From Alphaproteobacteria bacterium (GTDB taxonomy: Bacteria > Pseudomonadota > Alphaproteobacteria > Rhizobiales > JAJFHC01), in the NCBI GenBank assembly GCA_021775805.1, contig JAJFHD010000062.1, positions 1 to 53,785 of the forward strand: a stretch of 53,785 nt of DNA, written 5' to 3'. Below are positions 25,324 to 33,815 of the stretch, piece after piece. Position numbers and translations under genes: made by a program. Within the stretch, counting starts at the first letter, position 1. Each line of letters begins with the position of its first letter. The notes under the pieces were generated by a model. It did not search any database, was not told where the DNA came from, and worked only from the letters and a program-made list of their open reading frames with translations.

Positions 25324-27532
25324 ACGGACATACAGCACATCCAGTCCAATCCTCCAGGTCCAGGATCTGAACGTCTTTTATGGCGCCTCCCACGCGCTCC
25401 AGGGTGTCGATCTTACGCTGGAACACGGTGTCGTCGCGGTGGTCGGCCGCAACGGCATGGGCAAGACGACCTTGTGCAATGCGATCATGGGGCTGGTGCC
25501 CGTGAGTTCCGGGTCGATCAGTGTTGCAGGCGAGAACATCACCAACCGGGCGCCAGCGGATATCGCCCGCCTTGGCATCGGATACGTGCCGCAGGGGCGC
25601 CGCCTCTGGCGTTCCCTGACAGTCGACGAACATCTGAAGATGGTCTCTGCCGGTCATGATGGCCGGTGGTCGATCGATCGCGTCTATTCGACCTTTCCGC
25701 GCCTGGCCGAACGCCGCGAAAATGGCGGCAGCCAGCTCTCAGGCGGTGAACAGCAGATGCTGGCAATCTCCCGGGCCCTTTTGCTCAACCCCCGTCTTCT
25801 GATCATGGACGAGCCGACCGAGGGTCTGGCGCCGGTCATCGTCGCACAGGTGGCGGAAATGCTGGTTCGACTCGGCGAGGAAGGCGATGTCGACGTTCTG
25901 GTGATTGAACAGAATATCGGTGTCGCGACCGCAGTGTCCGAGCGCGTGGCGATCATGGTCAACGGCCGGGTCAACCGCATCATGGATGCCTCCAGCCTGG
26001 CTGGGGACCGCGAACTGCAGCAGAACCTGCTGGGCGTCGGGCGTCATGGGCACGACGACGACGTGCTGCCGGAGCAAAGCGATACCCCGCCGGTTGGGTC
26101 CGGGCAGCGGCCTCAGGGACCACGCAGGATCTATCTGTCAAATCCCAAAGTGCCGACTCGCTGGACGCCTCAGGTCCCCGCGCGCCGGATAGAAGCGGCG
26201 GCGCGGACCGAATCCGGTTCCGTATCTTCGTATGACAATAGTGCGCGGGTTGAGCTTAGGCCGTTGTCGACAACCGGCGAGAACGTCGTTCTGGTGGCCG
26301 GCACCATGGATACCAAAGGCATTGAGCTGGGCTATATCCGCGACATCCTCAAGGCTCAGGGCATCCCGGTGAGCATGGTCGATCTGTCGACATCCGGCAA
26401 ACAGTCCGGCGCGGAAGTGCCGCCCCATCTGGTGGCCGCATACCATCCGCGTGGCGCCGCCGGTGTCTTCACCAACGACCGCGGCACGTCCGTGGCCGGC
26501 ATGACGGTGGCCTTCGAGCGCTGGATCCAGCGGCAGAGCGGTATTGCAGGCATCATAAGCGCCGGCGGTTCCGGCGGGACCGCGATCGTGTCGCCGGCTA
26601 TGCGGGCCCTTGCCGTCGGCATCCCGAAGATCATGATTTCGACCGTCGCGTCCGGCGACGTGCAAAAGTACGTTGGCCCCGCCGACATCATGATGCTCCA
26701 CTCAGTGGCTGATGTTCAGGGCCTGAATTCGATCACCCGTGAAGTTCTGGGCAACGGCGCCAACGCCATGGCGGGCATGGTTGCCGCACGCCGCAGCGAC
26801 CATCGCAACCGGCAATCGAGGCCGGAATCCACAGAACTCCCGCCGATTGGCCTGACCATGTTCGGTGTAACCACCCCGTGCGTTCAACAGGTCACCGCGG
26901 AACTGGAAAGCGAGTTCGATTGCCTGGTCTTTCATGCCACCGGCATAGGCGGACAGTCGATGGAAAAACTGGTGGAATCGGGCCTGCTCAACGGGGTGCT
27001 CGACCTCACGACGACCGAGATCTGCGATATGATGGTGGGCGGTGTTTTTCCCGCCACGGAAGATCGTTTCGGCGCCATTATCCGTACACGCATGCCTTAT
27101 GTTGGATCGTGTGGAGCGCTGGACATGGTCAATTTCGGCCCGCCTGAAACCGTGCCGGAGAAATTTCGCGACCGGAAATTCTACGAGCATAACCCGCAGG
27201 TAACACTGATGCGGACGACAGCAGAAGAGAACGACCGCATGGGGCGCTGGATCGGCGAACGTCTCAATCTCATGGAAGGGCCGGTACGCTTCTTCATCCC
27301 CGAAGGCGGCGTCTCCATGCTCGATGCGCCCGGACAGGCATTTCACGATCCGGCTGCCGACAAGGCGTTGTTCGATGCGCTTGAGAGTACCGTACTCCAG
27401 ACGTCGGCAAGACAACTGGTCCGGCTCCCGCACAACATCAACGACCCGGAATTCTCAAACGAAGTTGTGCGGGTGTTCCGTGCACTTCACGGCGGCGGCA
27501 GACCGACCAGACAACAGGCAGGGAGACAATAG
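25316..27532 (+). CDS. Fusion: LivF-type ABC ATPase + Tm-1-like (UPF0261) domain
   Basis: A 738-residue two-part protein. Residues 1-240 are a complete LivF-type ATPase: Walker [10 protein letters not shown] at 44-52, signature LSGGEQQ at 141-147, Walker [14 protein letters not shown] from 161, then VIEQN. A linker of about 75 charged and Pro-rich residues (245-320) follows. Residues about 322-735 form a complete Tm-1-like/UPF0261 protein: [55 protein letters not shown] and [20 protein letters not shown]. The start at 25316 is preceded by GGGGAGG eight bases upstream. No stop or frame change separates the parts. The next gene, two bases downstream, is a PEP-hydrolase-like TIM barrel, the regular partner of stand-alone UPF0261 genes. 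This ties an enzyme of unknown reaction to the importer's ATPase. Confidence 0.92.
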   Translation: MVERTYSTSSPILQVQDLNVFYGASHALQGVDLTLEHGVVAVVGRNGMGKTTLCNAIMGLVPVSSGSISVAGENITNRAPADIARLGIGYVPQGRRLWRSLTVDEHLKMVSAGHDGRWSIDRVYSTFPRLAERRENGGSQLSGGEQQMLAISRALLLNPRLLIMDEPTEGLAPVIVAQVAEMLVRLGEEGDVDVLVIEQNIGVATAVSERVAIMVNGRVNRIMDASSLAGDRELQQNLLGVGRHGHDDDVLPEQSDTPPVGSGQRPQGPRRIYLSNPKVPTRWTPQVPARRIEAAARTESGSVSSYDNSARVELRPLSTTGENVVLVAGTMDTKGIELGYIRDILKAQGIPVSMVDLSTSGKQSGAEVPPHLVAAYHPRGAAGVFTNDRGTSVAGMTVAFERWIQRQSGIAGIISAGGSGGTAIVSPAMRALAVGIPKIMISTVASGDVQKYVGPADIMMLHSVADVQGLNSITREVLGNGANAMAGMVAARRSDHRNRQSRPESTELPPIGLTMFGVTTPCVQQVTAELESEFDCLVFHATGIGGQSMEKLVESGLLNGVLDLTTTEICDMMVGGVFPATEDRFGAIIRTRMPYVGSCGALDMVNFGPPETVPEKFRDRKFYEHNPQVTLMRTTAEENDRMGRWIGERLNLMEGPVRFFIPEGGVSMLDAPGQAFHDPAADKALFDALESTVLQTSARQLVRLPHNINDPEFSNEVVRVFRALHGGGRPTRQQAGRQ

Positions 27533-27534
27533 GG

Positions 27535-28368
27535 ATGGGGGCGTTCAAGCGATCCGAAATCCTCTCGAAGTTTCGCGACATGATCAGCAGCGGTGTTCCG
27601 ATCATCGGTGGTGGCGCGGGGACCGGCCTTTCGGCCAAGTGCGAAGAGGACGGCGGCATCGATCTCATCGTGATCTACAACTCCGGACGCTATCGCATGG
27701 CCGGCCGCGGGTCTCTCGCCGGTCTCATGGCCTATGGCGATGCCAACCAGATTGTGGTCGAGATGGCCTCCGAGGTCCTGCCGGTCGTCAGGAAAACACC
27801 GGTCCTGGCCGGCGTCAACGGTACGGATCCGTTTCGCCTCATGGACGTCTTCCTCGATGATCTCGATCGGATCGGTTTTTCCGGCGTGCAGAATTTTCCG
27901 ACCGTTGGACTTATCGACGGCACGTTCCGGGCAAATCTGGAAGAAACCGGCATGTCCTACGGGCTTGAGGTGGACATGATCGCCAGGGCCCACGACAAGG
28001 ACATGCTGACGACGCCCTACGTGTTCAACGAGGACGACGCGACCGCCATGGCTCAGGCCGGCGGCGATATCATCGTTTGTCACCTGGGCCTGACCACAGG
28101 CGGGTCGATCGGTGCCGAAACCGCCCTGAAACTCGAAGACTGTCCGGCGTTGGTGGAGGCGTGGTCCGAAGCCGCTCTGAAAGTGAACAAGGACGCCATC
28201 ATTCTGGTTCATGGCGGGCCTGTGGCAATGCCGGACGATGCCGCGTATGTGCTGAGCAACACGTCCAACTGTCATGGCTTCTACGGCGCATCGTCCATGG
28301 AGCGTCTGCCCACAGAAGGGGCGCTTACGGACCAGACCAGAAAATTCAAGATGATTGGGAAGACCTGA
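27535..28368 (+). CDS. PEP-hydrolase-family TIM-barrel protein
   Basis: A 277-residue TIM-barrel protein of the phosphoenolpyruvate hydrolase-like family, related to the PEP mutase/isocitrate lyase superfamily by fold. Characteristic segments are [54 protein letters not shown] and [15 protein letters not shown], ending at [14 protein letters not shown]. Length is typical. It starts two bases after the LivF/Tm-1-like fusion. Genes of this family sit next to UPF0261/Tm-1-like genes in many bacteria, and the two are fused in fungi. The physiological reaction has not been settled to my knowledge; carbon-carbon or carbon-phosphorus chemistry on a small keto acid is plausible but not shown. Confidence 0.88.
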   Translation: MGAFKRSEILSKFRDMISSGVPIIGGGAGTGLSAKCEEDGGIDLIVIYNSGRYRMAGRGSLAGLMAYGDANQIVVEMASEVLPVVRKTPVLAGVNGTDPFRLMDVFLDDLDRIGFSGVQNFPTVGLIDGTFRANLEETGMSYGLEVDMIARAHDKDMLTTPYVFNEDDATAMAQAGGDIIVCHLGLTTGGSIGAETALKLEDCPALVEAWSEAALKVNKDAIILVHGGPVAMPDDAAYVLSNTSNCHGFYGASSMERLPTEGALTDQTRKFKMIGKT

Positions 28369-28417
28369 TGACCTTTGCATCATTGTCATTCGGCGACACC
28401 TTACGGGGAGGAAGATC

Positions 28418-31400
28418 ATGACCGGACAGCTGATTGGCCAGCTCATACTCTGGCTCATTCTGGCGGTTATCGTCATTGCCATAATTTACTGGGTGATGAA
28501 CTGGCTGTATCGCCGTTCGACCAAGGAAGTGGCGTTCGTGAGAACCGGTTTCCTGGGCGAGAAGGTTGTCATCGATGGCGGTGCTTTTGTCTGGCCGATC
28601 GTCCACGACATAACGCCCGTCAACATGAACACCATTCAGCTTGAAGTGGTTCGCGAAAAGGACGACGCCCTGATCACGAAGGACCGCATCCGGGTCGATG
28701 TGGAGGCGGAATTCTACGTCCGCGTCCGGCCGACCCGCGAGGCCGTGTCGATTGCCGCCTCAACCGTTGGCCGACGGACACTCGAACAGGGACGGTTGCA
28801 CGAGTTGCTTGCCGGCAAGTTCATATCTGCACTGCGCTCGATCGCCTCCGAAATGAGCATGGAGGAGATGCATGAGCAACGCGGCATCTATGTCCAGCGT
28901 GTCCGGGACGCGGCCCAGGAAGGCCTTGCCCTGAACGGCCTGGAACTTGAAACCCTCGCCATCAAGGACATCGACCAGACCGGCCTTGAGTACTTCAATC
29001 CGTCCAACCGCTTCGATGCCGAAGGCCTGACACGCCTGATCGAGGACATCGAAGCCAAACGCAAGCAGCGCAACGACATCGAGCAGGACTCGATGATCCG
29101 CATCCGCGCCCGCAATCTTGAAGCCGAAAAGCAGGCCCTTGAAATCGAACGCGACAGTGAAGAGGCGCGTTTGACCCAGGAACGGGATGTGGAATTCCGC
29201 CGGGCGCAGCAACGCGCCGAACTGGCCCGTGAACGTGCAGAACGCGAAACCGAGGCCGAACAGGCACAGATAATTGCACGCGAGCAGATCGAAAAACACC
29301 GGATCTCCAACGAGCACACCGTGTCGGAAGCCCGGATAGCTTCTGAACGCGACATCCGGCAAATGGAGATCGAGCGCCATCTTGCGATCGAGGCGGCGGA
29401 AATCGCCTCGCGCGAAAAGACCGAGCGTGCACGCATCGAGCAGGAACGCCAGATTGCTCAAGCGCGAATAAGCAACGAGCAATTGACGCAGTCACAGGAA
29501 ATCGAACGTCAGCAGACGATCGAAGCTGCCGAAATTGCCGCCCGCGAGAAGACAGAACGCGCCCGTATCGAGCAGGAACGGCAAATCAACGAAACCCGTA
29601 TCGCAAACGAGCAGCTCACCCAGGCCCAGGAGATCGAACGCCGGAGGGCGGTGGAGGCTGCCGAGATTGATGCTGCCGAAGCGACGGACCGGGCACGCCT
29701 TGGACAGGAACTGGCGATTACGGAAGTCCGTATTTCCAAGGAGGAAGCGACACAGCGCCGGGAAATCGCGCGCAACCAGGCCGTTGAGGAAGCCACGATC
29801 CAGGCTAGGGAGGCCACCGAGAAGAACCGCATTGCCCAGGAGACAGTGATCAATGCAGAGCGCATAACGTCGGACAGAAAGACTCGGGAGCTCGAAATCG
29901 ACCGGCAAAAGGCACTGGAGGAATCCGAAATCGCCTCGCAGCAGGCGACGGAGGCCGCCCGGATTGCACGCGAAAAGATTCTTGCCGCCGACCGCATCGC
30001 CTCGCAGCTTGAAACCCGAGGTCTGGAAATTGAGCAGAGACGATCCCTGGAACAGGCGGAAATAGCTGCACGCGAGGATACCGAGGCTGCCCGGATATCA
30101 CAAGAGGAACGCATACGGGCACTCCAGATCGAGCGTAACCAGGCCGTCGACGAGGCCGAGATTGCATCACGCGAAGCCGTTGAGGCCGCCCGCATCGCCC
30201 AGGACAAGAAACTGGCCGTGGAACGGATCGCCAGCGACGAAACCGTCGAAGCCGCCCGCATCGCCAAGGACAAGGCCGTGGCCGTCGAGGGAATTGCGGC
30301 CGAGCAGGACACGCGCGAACGCGAGGTCGCCCGCGACGAAGTGCTTGAGGCCCGTGAGATTGCCAAGCGCGACAAGATCGAGCGCGAACGGATCGCAACC
30401 GAACTCAAGGTCGACGAGGTTCGCATAGAATCGTCGAAGGCCCGAGAAATCCTCGATATCGATCGCAAGAAGATCATCGAGGAAGCCGACGAGGAACGCA
30501 TCATCGCCCTGGCGGCGAAGAAGGCTGAACGCGCCGATGCCGATGCCAAGGTCAGGCAGGCCCAGATCGCGGCACAAGGCGATATCGAACGCTCCGATGT
30601 TGCCCGCGAACAGGCAATCGAGGCGGCCAGGCTTGAACGAAGAAGAGCCATCGAGCAGCTCGAAATTGCACGCGTTCAGGCCCTCCGAGAAGCAGAAACC
30701 GCATCCAAGGAGGAGATCGAACGCGCGGTCATTGCTTCTGAACGCGGACTCGATGAGGCCCGGATCGGGCATCAGCTGGATCGGCGCAAACTGGAAGTGC
30801 ACCGCGAACGTGAGGTCGAGGCCGCCGAAATCGAGAAGGCCGTGACGCTTTACAAGATGTCGCTCGATCAGTCAGCGGCTCAGGCGGAGGCGAACCTTGC
30901 CAAGGCGCTTGCTGCCGAGGCCGAGGAACGTGTCAAGACGGCCCGCGAAACCGAGGAAGCCAACCGGCGCAAGGGCATTGACGTGCTGATGGCGGAAAAG
31001 GCCGCGGAAGAAAAACGCATTGCCGCGGAAGCGGAAAAGGTGCGCGCTACCGTCGAAGCGGAAGCCCAACGGCTCCTCAACGAAGCCGAGAACGTGCTTA
31101 CCGACGCGTCCCGCTATTCATTGTTCCGTCGCAAGTTGCTCGAGCACGTCGAAGGCATTGTGGCGGCATCGGTCAAGCCACTGGAGAAAATCCAGGATAT
31201 CCGGATCATGCAGCTCGACGGTCTCAATGGCGGCAATGGCAGCGGCGAACGTGCCAACACCACGGACGAAGTCATCAATTCGGCCCTGCGCTACCGGGTT
31301 CAGGCACCGATGGTGGACAGCCTTCTTTCCGACATAGGCATCGACGGGGCAAACCTTGCCAAGCAACCGGGACTGATCCGCGAGGCTTCCGACATTCAAC

Positions 31401-31570
31401 GCATCGCCAAGGAGGCCGCGCGCGGTGGTGACGTGAGCAAGGGCGCCGAAACTGCAAGCGGCGACAGTGAAGGTCAAGGCACAGGCGATGGCGGCGGCGG
31501 CGATGACAGCAGTACCGACGGTGGTGGAAGTCCGCGCCCCAAGCGGCGTGGCACGCGGTCCAGGAAATAG
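28418..31570 (+). CDS. Giant flotillin-like protein (1050 aa)
   Basis: A membrane-anchored SPFH/flotillin-family protein about twice the usual length. Residues 6-30 form one N-terminal membrane helix (LILWLILAVIVIAIIYWVM). Residues about 33-205 are an SPFH domain (FVRTGFLGEKVVIDGGAFVW, then TKDRIRVDVEAEFYVRVRP and LNGLELETLAIKDIDQTGL). Residues about 205-900 are one long charged coiled coil; from 323 it repeats every 44 residues (323, 367, 411, 455, 499, 543) and then 33 (576), i.e. units of 11, with small or aliphatic residues at positions 2 and 7. Residues 890-1000 resemble the flotillin C-terminal assembly region, and the last 50 are Gly/Asp then Lys/Arg-rich. ATG 28418 follows GGGGAGGA. 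It lies inside the transporter-molybdoenzyme operon and should form a membrane scaffold. Confidence 0.9.
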   Translation: MTGQLIGQLILWLILAVIVIAIIYWVMNWLYRRSTKEVAFVRTGFLGEKVVIDGGAFVWPIVHDITPVNMNTIQLEVVREKDDALITKDRIRVDVEAEFYVRVRPTREAVSIAASTVGRRTLEQGRLHELLAGKFISALRSIASEMSMEEMHEQRGIYVQRVRDAAQEGLALNGLELETLAIKDIDQTGLEYFNPSNRFDAEGLTRLIEDIEAKRKQRNDIEQDSMIRIRARNLEAEKQALEIERDSEEARLTQERDVEFRRAQQRAELARERAERETEAEQAQIIAREQIEKHRISNEHTVSEARIASERDIRQMEIERHLAIEAAEIASREKTERARIEQERQIAQARISNEQLTQSQEIERQQTIEAAEIAAREKTERARIEQERQINETRIANEQLTQAQEIERRRAVEAAEIDAAEATDRARLGQELAITEVRISKEEATQRREIARNQAVEEATIQAREATEKNRIAQETVINAERITSDRKTRELEIDRQKALEESEIASQQATEAARIAREKILAADRIASQLETRGLEIEQRRSLEQAEIAAREDTEAARISQEERIRALQIERNQAVDEAEIASREAVEAARIAQDKKLAVERIASDETVEAARIAKDKAVAVEGIAAEQDTREREVARDEVLEAREIAKRDKIERERIATELKVDEVRIESSKAREILDIDRKKIIEEADEERIIALAAKKAERADADAKVRQAQIAAQGDIERSDVAREQAIEAARLERRRAIEQLEIARVQALREAETASKEEIERAVIASERGLDEARIGHQLDRRKLEVHREREVEAAEIEKAVTLYKMSLDQSAAQAEANLAKALAAEAEERVKTARETEEANRRKGIDVLMAEKAAEEKRIAAEAEKVRATVEAEAQRLLNEAENVLTDASRYSLFRRKLLEHVEGIVAASVKPLEKIQDIRIMQLDGLNGGNGSGERANTTDEVINSALRYRVQAPMVDSLLSDIGIDGANLAKQPGLIREASDIQRIAKEAARGGDVSKGAETASGDSEGQGTGDGGGGDDSSTDGGGSPRPKRRGTRSRK
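29384..30271 (+). repeat. Degenerate 132-bp coding repeats in the flotillin-like gene
   Basis: Seven consecutive units code for residues 323-618 of the flotillin-like protein: five steps of 132 bp and one of 99 bp, multiples of 33 bp (11 codons). The first two units are most alike at protein level (AIEAAEIASREKTERARIEQ against TIEAAEIAAREKTERARIEQ). The DNA is diverged enough that recombination between units should be limited. Confidence 0.8.
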
Positions 31571-31582
31571 GCGGAACTTGTA

Positions 31583-32023
31583 ATGGCTAGAGTCTACGTC
31601 TCCAGCGTAATCGAAGCGCCCGCCTCAGGGGTCTGGGAACGGGTCCGCGACTTCAACGCATTGCCGCGCTGGCATCCCCGCATCGCCGAGAGCCACATCG
31701 AGAATGGCGAACCGTCGGACAAGATCGGGTGCGTACGCAACTTCCGGCTTCAGAACGGCGATCTGATCCGCGAGAAACTGCTGGCGCTCAGCGACTACGA
31801 TCTGTCGTGTACATACGGAATCCTGGAAAGCCCGATGGCGCTCGAGAACTATGTCGCCACATTGAGACTGACGCCGGTAAGCGACGGCGACCGTTGTTTT
31901 GCGGAATGGTCGGCAGAGTTCGACTGTGCCGTCGAGGTCGAGGAGGACCTGGTCACCGGTATCGGCAGCAACGTCTTCCAGGGTGGTTTTGACGCCCTGA
32001 AGCGACATTTCGGAGGCCGGTGA
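31583..32023 (+). CDS. SRPBCC-family protein (first of a pair)
   Basis: A 146-residue START/Bet v1-like (SRPBCC) protein with the usual strand-helix-strand order. The first strand and helix read VYVSSVIEAPASGVWERVRD, then FNALPRWHPRIAESHIENGE; the C-terminal cavity helix is FQGGFDALKRHF. Such proteins bind hydrophobic ligands. CoxG of CO dehydrogenase operons belongs to this superfamily and helps attach the molybdoenzyme to the membrane. It starts 12 bases after the flotillin-like gene and is followed 9 bases later by a paralogue. I see no catalytic residues that would name a reaction; a cyclase or dehydratase role is possible. Confidence 0.85.
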   Translation: MARVYVSSVIEAPASGVWERVRDFNALPRWHPRIAESHIENGEPSDKIGCVRNFRLQNGDLIREKLLALSDYDLSCTYGILESPMALENYVATLRLTPVSDGDRCFAEWSAEFDCAVEVEEDLVTGIGSNVFQGGFDALKRHFGGR

Positions 32024-32032
32024 TCGACGGCG

Positions 32033-32476
32033 ATGGTGAAGATCCTGAAAAGCACGATACTTGACGAGCCGATCGACCGGGTGTGGGACGTCCTGCGCGA
32101 TTTCAACGGCCACGATCGCTGGCATCCGGCGGTCGTCGACAGCCAGGTCGAACGGGGATGGACGTCCGACATGGTCGGGTGCGTGCGCCGGTTCCACCTG
32201 GCGGATGGGTCGCTCCTGCGCGAACAGTTGCTCAGTCTTTCCGACATCGATGCGACGTTCTCCTATTGCCTGCTGGACACACCGGTGCCGCTCTTCAACT
32301 ACGTCTCCCACGTGCGTCTGCTTCCGGTAACCGACGGGGACCGGACATTCTGGTCCTGGGAAGGCGCGTTTACGACGCGCGCCGGCGAAGAAAGGGAAAT
32401 GTCATCCATGGTCAGCGAGCAGATTTACCAGGCTGGATTCGATGCAATCCGTTCGCATCTGGCGGAGGCGGCATAA
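32033..32476 (+). CDS. SRPBCC-family protein (second of a pair)
   Basis: A 147-residue paralogue of the preceding protein, matching throughout: DEPIDRVWDVLRDFNGHDRWHPAVVDS parallels EAPASGVWERVRDFNALPRWHPRIAES, and the end EQIYQAGFDAIRSHL parallels NVFQGGFDALKRHF. The pair arose by tandem duplication and has diverged in the cavity strands, so they may act as a heterodimer or on successive intermediates. The FAD-subunit gene follows after 19 bases. The context (flotillin upstream, hydroxylase subunits downstream) suggests a role in membrane docking of the hydroxylase or in holding an unstable ring intermediate. Confidence 0.85.
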   Translation: MVKILKSTILDEPIDRVWDVLRDFNGHDRWHPAVVDSQVERGWTSDMVGCVRRFHLADGSLLREQLLSLSDIDATFSYCLLDTPVPLFNYVSHVRLLPVTDGDRTFWSWEGAFTTRAGEEREMSSMVSEQIYQAGFDAIRSHLAEAA

Positions 32477-32495
32477 TGAGCCTGAAAGAAGCACC

Positions 32496-33317
32496 ATGAG
32501 CATTAGCGTAAAGACATTTCCCAGTGCGAACGAGGCCGCCCAGGCGCTGTCGGCGGACCGGACCGCCCGGTTCCTCGGTGGAGGCACCCTTATCATGCGC
32601 GCTGTCAACGAAGGCGATCAGTCGTTTTCTACGATCATTCGCGCGAACGATCCTGTGTTCACCCAGATCCAGCCGCAGGGCGACCGCATCGTCATCGGCG
32701 CCGGTTTGACCATGAGCCAGATTCTGGCGAGCCGCGAACTCGAATTTCTTCATGCCGCAGCCCGGGTTGTCGGCGGTCCCGCCATCCGCAACATGGCAAC
32801 GGTCGGCGGCAATCTTTTCGCCGCTCATCCTTATGGAGACCTGGCAACTTTTCTGCTTGCGGTCGATGCCAATGTGTCCGTGGCCGGCGGTTCCGGAGGA
32901 CGGGAGACGCCGCTTGCAGAGTTCCTGCGGGACCGGGACAGGGAACCCCGGCCCGTAGTGCTGTCAGTCACGGTTACACGACCGCAGCACGGAGCACTCC
33001 GTTTCAAGAAGGTGAGCCGCGTAAAACCCAAGGGCATATCGATGATGACGATCGCCGCCAACCTGCCACAGCAATCCGGCCGTGTGACCGGCGCCCGTAT
33101 CGCCTACGGATCGATGGGACCTGTGCCCATGCGTATCGCGGCTGTCGAACAGGCTCTCGAAGGCAAGTCGCTGGATGAGGCGGGCATTGCCCAGGCGGTC
33201 GGCGCCGCTACTGCCGGACTTGAACCGCCAACCGATGCGATCGCATCGTCATGGTATCGCCGGGAAGTGGCGCCGGTGCATTTGAAGCGACTGCTGCTGG
33301 AAAGACAGGGGATCTGA
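32496..33317 (+). CDS. Molybdenum hydroxylase FAD-binding subunit (CoxM-like)
   Basis: A 273-residue FAD subunit of the xanthine dehydrogenase/CO dehydrogenase family. The two FAD-binding motifs are recognisable as FLGGGTLIMRAVNEGDQS (residues 27-45) and ATVGGNLFAAHPYGDLAT (around 105-122). The C-terminal CO_deh_flav_C domain (from about residue 165) starts after RPQHGALRFKKVSRVKPKGI. Length is typical of separate FAD subunits (260-290). The start at 32496 follows GAAAGAAG. It transfers electrons from the iron-sulfur subunit encoded next (3 bases downstream) to an acceptor. The order M-S-L then CoxD and CoxE resembles cox operons. Confidence 0.92.
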   Translation: MSISVKTFPSANEAAQALSADRTARFLGGGTLIMRAVNEGDQSFSTIIRANDPVFTQIQPQGDRIVIGAGLTMSQILASRELEFLHAAARVVGGPAIRNMATVGGNLFAAHPYGDLATFLLAVDANVSVAGGSGGRETPLAEFLRDRDREPRPVVLSVTVTRPQHGALRFKKVSRVKPKGISMMTIAANLPQQSGRVTGARIAYGSMGPVPMRIAAVEQALEGKSLDEAGIAQAVGAATAGLEPPTDAIASSWYRREVAPVHLKRLLLERQGI

Positions 33318-33320
33318 TCG

Positions 33321-33803
33321 ATGGCGAAAAAACCAGTTCAGTTCCACCTCAACGGCCAGGAGAAGGCGGTGTTCGTCGAAGACGGTCAGAACCTGCTGGA
33401 TGTGCTGCGCCGGGGCGTCGGCGATCTGTCGCCGAAATACGGATGCGCGCAAGGCACCTGTGGCGCCTGTACGGTGCTTGTCGATGGCGAACCCCAACTG
33501 AGTTGTCTGACCCTTGCGGAAACCGTCGAGGGGCAAAACCTTGAAACAACAGGTGGTCTCGCCGGTGAAACCCTGCATCCTCTGCAGGAAGCGTTCATGG
33601 AACATTTCGCTGCCCAGTGCGGCTTCTGTACGCCGGGCATGATCATGGCGGCGAGAGCCCTGCTTGACCGCAACCCGAATCCGAGCCGGGACGATGTGGT
33701 CGAGGCGATCTCCGGCAATATCTGCCGTTGCACCGGTTATGAGCCGATTATCGAAGCCATCATGGCGGTCGCAAACAGCGGCGCGGCGAGACGTTATGTA
33801 TAA
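33321..33803 (+). CDS. Molybdenum hydroxylase [2Fe-2S] subunit (CoxS-like)
   Basis: A 160-residue iron-sulfur subunit. The plant-type cluster site has Cys42, Cys47, Cys50 and Cys62 (GCAQGTCGACTVLVDGEPQL, then SC). The second, helical cluster domain has Cys100 and Cys103 (QCGFCTPGMIM) and Cys135 and Cys137 (NICRCTGYEPI). All eight cluster cysteines are therefore present. Length and architecture are standard for the small subunit of this family. It passes electrons from the molybdenum site to the FAD subunit. It begins three bases after the FAD subunit and 12 bases before the molybdopterin subunit. Confidence 0.95.
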   Translation: MAKKPVQFHLNGQEKAVFVEDGQNLLDVLRRGVGDLSPKYGCAQGTCGACTVLVDGEPQLSCLTLAETVEGQNLETTGGLAGETLHPLQEAFMEHFAAQCGFCTPGMIMAARALLDRNPNPSRDDVVEAISGNICRCTGYEPIIEAIMAVANSGAARRYV

Positions 33804-33815
33804 GGAAATTCAGTC

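Noticed and set aside
28418..31570. Reading the flotillin coiled coil as an SMC- or kinase-type protein
   Set aside because: The N-terminal membrane helix and SPFH domain precede the coil, and there are no Walker motifs or catalytic loops.
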